Below are positions 60,701 to 64,000 of a stretch of 64,000 nucleotides of DNA, piece by piece. The notes under the pieces are model-generated. The model had not been told where the DNA came from, ran no database searches, and saw nothing but the letters and a program-made list of their open reading frames with translations. The position numbers and the translations under genes were made by a program. This DNA comes from Strix aluco (Eukaryota > Chordata > Aves > Strigiformes > Strigidae): positions 84,512,748-84,576,747 of the forward strand of contig NC_133935.1 in the NCBI RefSeq assembly GCF_031877795.1, read 5' to 3'. Every line of letters starts with the position of its first letter. The stretch's first letter is position 1.

Positions 60701-63628
60701 CATAAGCCTATTTTTTTCTACTCAGGGGGGTTGAAAGCAATGAACACAGACCTGGTTGTCTAACTTTTGAACGTCTGAAGCCAGTTAAGGTGTCTCCTTG
60801 ACTGATAACAGGAACAGCCTTAGACTGTATAGTAAAGCTGTTGTGAATCTCCTCCAAAGAGATTCTGAGGACACACAGCTACCCCCAAATCAGGTTGCGT
60901 GTTCAGTTGCTATCAAATGAGGATGTTCAGTTATACATCAGTTCTGCAGGTTGTGACAGTGCTTTGCGTACCCTTGACTTGAATGTTGCATACGTACCTT
61001 CAGCTTTATTTCCCTTTGTGTCTGGGCTGTGATTTTTCTGTGTTGATCCACCTCTGGGACCTGCCAGGTTGGGTTTCACCTTGCACAACAGTTAGAGGTC
61101 AGCCTTTCATCTCATACAAAGGAGATCCCATGGATCCAAATGTCTACAGTATTTTGGATGGAGAGGTCTCTTTTCTGAAGCCATCCACATCCTAGCACCC
61201 ACTTAATGGACGAGAATATGCAAGAGGGTCTTTAGGAAATAGCATCCTGGATGCTTTCTCCAAATGGCAACTTCCAGGGACTTTGTCTCACGAGCCCAGT
61301 TAACTGAGGCAAAGGGATCATAGCTTATTTTTTCCCTCAGATGTATATCTGAATCCAGAATAAGCCTCCTTGCTAGTGCAAATTGGCACTGGCTGCTTGA
61401 CACAGAGCCACTGATGGTCTTGCCTTGACTGCTTATGCAGGAAGAGATTGTCTTCTTTTATGCTACTTTCTATTTAAAGACAAATTGGCAGTCATTTTAA
61501 TTGCTCACTCCTTGTTAACCTAAATACAAATTGACACAGTACACTTTATTCAATTACCTGCAACCCTATCACTTAAACAAAATGCTTTATGCTCTTTTAA
61601 CCGTGCGATTTAGTGTCCATATACTTGTCAGCGTAAGTGAGCTGCCACTAATTAAACATGCATATGATATTGCTTGCTGGTTATTGAAACCATTGGAGTT
61701 GTCTTTATCTCTTGAAGTTTATTGACCCTGCCCAAAGAAGTTGCTGCTTGTTTTCACTGATTTTGAGCAAAGTCACATGAAACGCTACTTTCTTCTTCTT
61801 TCCTATGCTCCGCTGCCATCATGGTAGAAAACGAGGGTCTGTTTTCAGCTTGCTCTCTCCAAGGAGCAGGGGAGCATCCAGCAGGGTTTTCCAAAACTCA
61901 GCCTTTTCTTTAGTTGAAACAACAGGCTGGCTGCAGCTTGGGGCAAAATCATATTGTATTCAGTATTTCCCTGTTTGGCACCATTTAAAACAAAAAGGAA
62001 GAAACAAGGTGAGTTTTTTCCCTCCCTGCACTTCAAGCCGATCAGGGCTCCTGCAAGTAAGGGAGAACTGGAGCAGCAAGGCTATAAAATGCTGAACAAT
62101 TAGATAAAGAGTGCACTTCTGAACACTTGTGACCACTGCACATGCTGTAAACAAAGACTTGAAATGTATATTCCCATTAATAACCAGACAGTTGAGGAAT
62201 TAAAAATACCGCCCTGAAAGGTTAACATTTCCCTTTAAGCGTGTTTAAATTCATATGCATATCCTTGATGTCTATTCTGAAGTAGCGAGGTTTGATATAG
62301 TGGAAGTATAAATACATCCACTTCCAGTGAGTGATTCTGCAAATCCTATTTTGATAAGGTCTTAAATCTGTTGAGATCAGAACATAAAATTCTCTTGTAC
62401 CATCAGTGCTAGGTGAAAACAGTGCTTGCCAATTCCTTTTTTATACATATTTTTTATTTCCTCCTTCAGAGTTGTAAGATACAGCAGTAAATCTTTGCTA
62501 GCTAGTAAATATATATGGTTATTAGATGTACAGAATTTAAATGCAAATTGGGCCAAATTGAACTGTGATGTAAGTGCGTGAAGCCGAACTGGCAAAAGAA
62601 AAGCTTCACACTGTTCACTCCAATTCAAGGTTCAAGTTTATTATTGAGCAAATGTTAATTTCCATTTTAATAATTGTTGCAATCTGTCTACCTATCTTGT
62701 CTCTTTAAGACCTTGATATGAATGTTCTGCAATAACTTGTTATGTGCAGGATAACAATATGTTTTCTAGGGCAGAAGTAAATCCAATATAACATTCTTCA
62801 TCATAGTATTGTTTCCTTTGATGATTCATAGGCATTTCACTGCACTGAACCATAAAGGGCTTGTTAATATAGTGATTTAATAATATTAAACCTATTTAAA
62901 GAAACTCACTGAAAGCAATGTGAATCTGCACAAAGATGTTGCCTAAAAGTATAATGATGAAAACTTACAGGTCTCTGAATTGCTGTGATACTCTGGTTTG
63001 AGTGTGGGACCAACAAATGGGTCTGGGTAGAGATCTAGCTGAAGTGTTCCTTCCCACATCTACCCCCACCCACCACAAAAAACCCCCAACCCTGTAGTAA
63101 AAAAAGAGACTTTCAATGAACAGAAGGCTTGGTAAAGATATTTCTAGTTTTGTTCAAATATAACTAATCTTGGCTGGAGACCTGAGGCTCCTCAAACTGG
63201 AAAACATCAGGTATTTTGAGAACTGAAAATCAAAGAAGATTTTTTATTTTCAAGTAATGAGATAGTACAGTTCTCATTTCTTCAGCAGAAAATGAGGGGC
63301 ATGCATTTTTCTGGGTTTTACTCCAGGATATAAAACACAATCTTCCTCAAATGTGCCACTGCTAGTTGCTTTTGTGTTGATTTTATCCACGCTGTACAGC
63401 TTGGAATATACACACTATTCATTTCACGTGTGCTACCTGGTTTTATGACATAGGAACTTAAGACTTCCAAAATTTTTGATCCCCAGTCACCTCTTGGTTT
63501 TGTTGTTTTCTTCTGTTATCATTGCTTTAGATATCTATTCTCTGAAGACTGTATCTGAGTGGAAATGCGCTCTGGAAAAATCCCTTAATGATGCAGCAAA
63601 TTTTCCTCTTCCAATGGAAGTATTTAAG
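15690..63628 (+). CDS. SFMBT2: SFMBT2 (Scm-like with four MBT domains 2), 5' part of the coding sequence, 292 codons in six exons
   Basis: The coding segments are 15690-15795, 22606-22700, 26069-26309, 53772-53860, 56994-57240 and 63531-63628, together 876 nt or 292 codons with no stop. SFMBT2 is a nuclear Polycomb-group protein, the vertebrate relative of Drosophila Sfmbt, which pairs with the YY1 homologue Pho in the PhoRC complex. The encoded part has a 35-residue leader, an acidic segment with [18 protein letters not shown]1 (residues about 36-147, with [10 protein letters not shown] and HPVGWC), MBT2 (148-259, with RLRYVGLEE and RPVGWC) and the start of MBT3 (260-292). The full human protein is about 890 residues, so roughly the first third is here; MBT4 and the SAM domain lie beyond the window. 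SFMBT1 fits less well, for example in the linker ending TAPANLLEG. Family and paralogue come from remembered protein sequences, not a search. Confidence 0.95.
15796..22605 (+). other. SFMBT2 intron 2
   Basis: This 6.8-kb phase 1 intron starts GTGAGC and ends with a T-rich tract and GAACAG. It contains a short tandem duplication at 16204-16278 and no recognisable gene. Confidence 0.85.
16204..16278. repeat. Short tandem duplication, period 35 bp
   Basis: GAGTGCTTCAGGTGAGAGGG with a following TAGACTAGGCAG-type segment occurs at 16204 and again at 16239. The second copy carries a small insertion. This is a recent local duplication in intron 2. Confidence 0.85.
22606..22700 (+). CDS. SFMBT2: SFMBT2 exon 3 (residues 36-67, arm of MBT repeat 1)
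   Basis: This 95-nt exon completes codon 36 (G|AT, Asp) and ends in phase 0 after His67. It encodes an acidic stretch and the conserved [20 protein letters not shown] segment, which is nearly identical to human SFMBT2 and forms the N-terminal arm of MBT1. The acceptor has a long T-rich tract before GAACAG. The donor is CAC|GTACGT at 22700/22701, with C rather than G as the last exon base. The frame matches exons 2 and 4 exactly. Confidence 0.95.
22701..26068 (+). other. SFMBT2 intron 3
   Basis: This 3.4-kb phase 0 intron starts GTACGT and ends TGTAAG. It contains a short CR1-like tail at about 24740-24790. The segment at 23300-24080 is open in several frames but I recognise nothing in it. 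Confidence 0.85.
24740..24790 (+). mobile_element. CR1-type LINE 3' tail (short)
   Basis: AGACCATCTCCAAAGGTTCC followed by TTCCAACCTCAACTATTCTG matches the sense 3' end of avian CR1 elements. Only about 50 bp can be recognised. Confidence 0.6.
26069..26309 (+). CDS. SFMBT2: SFMBT2 exon 4 (residues 68-147, core of MBT repeat 1)
   Basis: This 241-nt exon, phase 0 to 1, encodes the beta core of the first MBT repeat. It begins [17 protein letters not shown] and continues through [32 protein letters not shown] and VLMPPD. MBT folds recognise low-methylated lysines in histone tails, but in Drosophila Sfmbt the working pocket is in repeat 4, so this repeat is probably structural. The donor ATG|GTGAGT at 26309/26310 is strong. 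The acceptor is unusual: the intron ends TGTAAG with A at -3, and the exon starts with GTG. The junction is fixed by the match to human FKH-VEIS. The frame also stays open 5' of the exon back to an ATG at 25787. Confidence 0.96.
31315..31334 (+). other. G-quadruplex motif in intron 4
   Basis: G7, C, G5, TGC, G4 gives four tracts of at least three G when the first run is split. It lies in an isolated GC-rich patch. Confidence 0.55.
45401..45441. repeat. AT-rich inverted repeat
   Basis: AACATTTATATGTT at 45402-45415 has its exact reverse complement, AACATATAAATGTT, at 45427-45440, extended by one inner pair. This gives a perfect 15-bp stem with a 9-base loop. Confidence 0.85.
46655..46882 (+). 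mobile_element. MIR-like SINE fragment
   Basis: The order is: CATTCATTGAATGGAGCGCC, a degraded middle, then GGCTGAGGCAGGGCACAGAG and ATTTACAGAATCGCAGGG, then GCAGGCAGTGGTGCACTGGG and CACTGTCCTGGCTC. This follows the 3' half of MIR (GAGGCACAGAGAGGTTAAG, then GGCAGAGCCGGGATT). It is ancient and diverged. Confidence 0.55.
48907..49202. repeat. Two-copy tandem duplication inside the LTR, period about 146 bp
   Basis: Copy 1 starts AGAGATGCAAA at 48907 and copy 2 starts AGAGATACAAA at 49053. Both contain TTTTCTAAACTC or CTTTCTAAACTC, a CTAGGTG(T/C)GGCT segment, CAGACTTGGTCA and a TCTAATGG end. The copies differ by scattered substitutions and small indels. Confidence 0.85.
49258..49520. repeat. Second, more diverged tandem duplication inside the LTR, period about 163 bp
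   Basis: TAAAGGGTCTCTCTGCC at 49258 recurs as TAAAAGGTCTCTTTGCC at 49421. AAGAGGCGTCCCTGCTCAAG recurs downstream as GAGAGGCGTCCCAGCTCAAG. Both copies continue into a GCAG-containing segment. The divergence suggests it is older than, or less constrained than, the 146-bp duplication. Confidence 0.7.
53772..53860 (+). CDS. SFMBT2: SFMBT2 exon 5 (residues 148-177, arm of MBT repeat 2)
   Basis: This 89-nt exon, phase 1 to 0, completes Ala148 (G|CA). It encodes [19 protein letters not shown] and a tail ending TAPANLLEG, differing from the human segment at only about three positions in 30. It is the N-terminal arm of MBT2 and aligns with exons 3 and 7. The acceptor is a clean pyrimidine tract ending CCCCAG. 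The donor is GGC|GTATGT, with C as the last exon base, which is weaker than average. Introns of about 27.5 kb and 3.1 kb flank it. Confidence 0.95.
53861..56993 (+). other. SFMBT2 intron 5
   Basis: This 3.1-kb phase 0 intron starts GTATGT and ends AAACAG. Its middle (55190-56040) is strongly AT-rich without simple repeats. No gene was recognised. Confidence 0.85.
56994..57240 (+). CDS. SFMBT2: SFMBT2 exon 6 (residues 178-259, core of MBT repeat 2)
   Basis: This 247-nt exon, phase 0 to 1, begins [20 protein letters not shown]. It runs through [40 protein letters not shown] and ends MDPPA plus one base. This is the beta core of MBT2 and is nearly identical to human SFMBT2, where SFMBT1 differs at many of the same positions. 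The acceptor is TTCAAACAG. The donor is TGCAG|GTAAAG at 57240/57241. The phase 1 intron sits 11 residues after the Cys of the GWC motif, exactly as in exon 4. Confidence 0.96.
57241..63530 (+). other. SFMBT2 intron 6
   Basis: This 6.3-kb phase 1 intron starts GTAAAG and ends CTTTAG. It includes a purine-rich block at 58190-58420, a pyrimidine-rich stretch at 59490-59790 and AT-rich blocks at 61470-61740 and 62140-62960. No gene was recognised. Confidence 0.85.
63531..63628 (+). CDS. SFMBT2: SFMBT2 exon 7 (residues 260-292, arm of MBT repeat 3)
   Basis: This 98-nt exon, phase 1 to 0, completes codon 260 as Asp (G|AT). It continues [18 protein letters not shown] and ends PLPMEVFK, matching the human segment that runs from MBT2 into MBT3. 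The acceptor is TTGCTTTAG and the donor is AAG|GTAAAA at 63628/63629. The next exon, beyond the window, should start in phase 0 with the core of MBT3. Reading on into the intron adds a short tail and reaches a stop at about 63670, so the exon is not terminal. Confidence 0.94.
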
Positions 63629-64000
63629 GTAAAAGATACACATTTTTCCTTCACTTACAGAACCCGCAGTGAATAAATATCATGCAGTGTTTAGCAGCTT
63701 ACGTTAAACTTTTGCAGGAAAGGCCATTGCTCTAATACATCACCATGAAAGGTCACAAGTGAGATGTTTGTATAAAATGCAGTTTTATGTGTGGACTTTC
63801 CATTCTGAGAACTGATTTCTTGCAGTCAGTGTTTTCTAGGGGCTGGGGATGATTTGCACTGATTTCTCCAGCATTATTTTTAACGTGTCTTATTCTGTTA
63901 GACCTGTGCAAAGGCATCGTATAGAACCGTGAAATTTTAAGGGTACAAATATAAAAGTTGACATAATCTGGACAGATTTCTGTGAGCCTTGCACCCAAAT
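63629..64000 (+). other. Start of SFMBT2 intron 7
   Basis: Sequence after the GTAAAA donor. It has no exon or recognisable repeat and continues past the window edge. Confidence 0.8.

Noticed and set aside
15690-63628. The gene being SFMBT1 rather than SFMBT2
   Set aside because: SFMBT1 has clearly different residues in the linker after MBT1 and in MBT2, while the translated exons follow SFMBT2 almost throughout.
1-64000. CRISPR arrays, operons, tRNA or rRNA genes
   Set aside because: No regularly spaced repeats, no tRNA box motifs in a cloverleaf context and no rRNA sequence were seen. The spliced gene shows the DNA is eukaryotic.

Overview
The window is vertebrate nuclear DNA, most likely from a bird. 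It holds one gene split over about 62 kb of mostly non-coding sequence. Six plus-strand coding exons with matching splice phases join into the first 292 codons of SFMBT2, a Polycomb-group protein with four MBT repeats. The joined protein follows human SFMBT2 (as I remember it) almost residue for residue through the first two MBT repeats, and fits SFMBT1 clearly less well. The bird or sauropsid reading rests on old CR1-type LINE tails, a long LTR of ERVL type and the intron sizes; it is an inference.

Layout. Positions 1-1560 are upstream flank. Positions 1560-2440 are a CpG-rich promoter with a TATA-like box, a YY1-type site and a probable non-coding exon 1 that ends in a strong splice donor at 2081/2082. 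Intron 1 runs to about 15653. Exon 2 (coding from 15690) gives the start codon and a 35-residue leader. Exons 3 (22606-22700) and 4 (26069-26309) encode MBT repeat 1. Intron 4 is about 27.5 kb and holds a nearly intact solo LTR (48712-49856) flanked by a perfect 5-bp target duplication. Exons 5 (53772-53860) and 6 (56994-57240) encode MBT repeat 2. Exon 7 (63531-63628) starts MBT repeat 3. The gene continues beyond 64000: the rest of MBT3, MBT4, the C-terminal region and the SAM domain are not here.

The coding exons alternate strictly between phase 1-to-0 and phase 0-to-1. Each MBT repeat is one 'arm' exon plus one 'core' exon, and the first two pairs are both exactly 336 nt. I see no second protein gene, no tRNA or rRNA gene and no CRISPR array. 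The other open frames of 60-180 codons look like chance.

Main points for a second look: the repeat-per-exon-pair structure; YY1-type sites at the promoter of a gene whose product belongs to the YY1/Pho complex family; a possible uORF ending three bases before the main start; the LTR with two internal tandem duplications; and several AT-rich intronic blocks that look like conserved enhancers.
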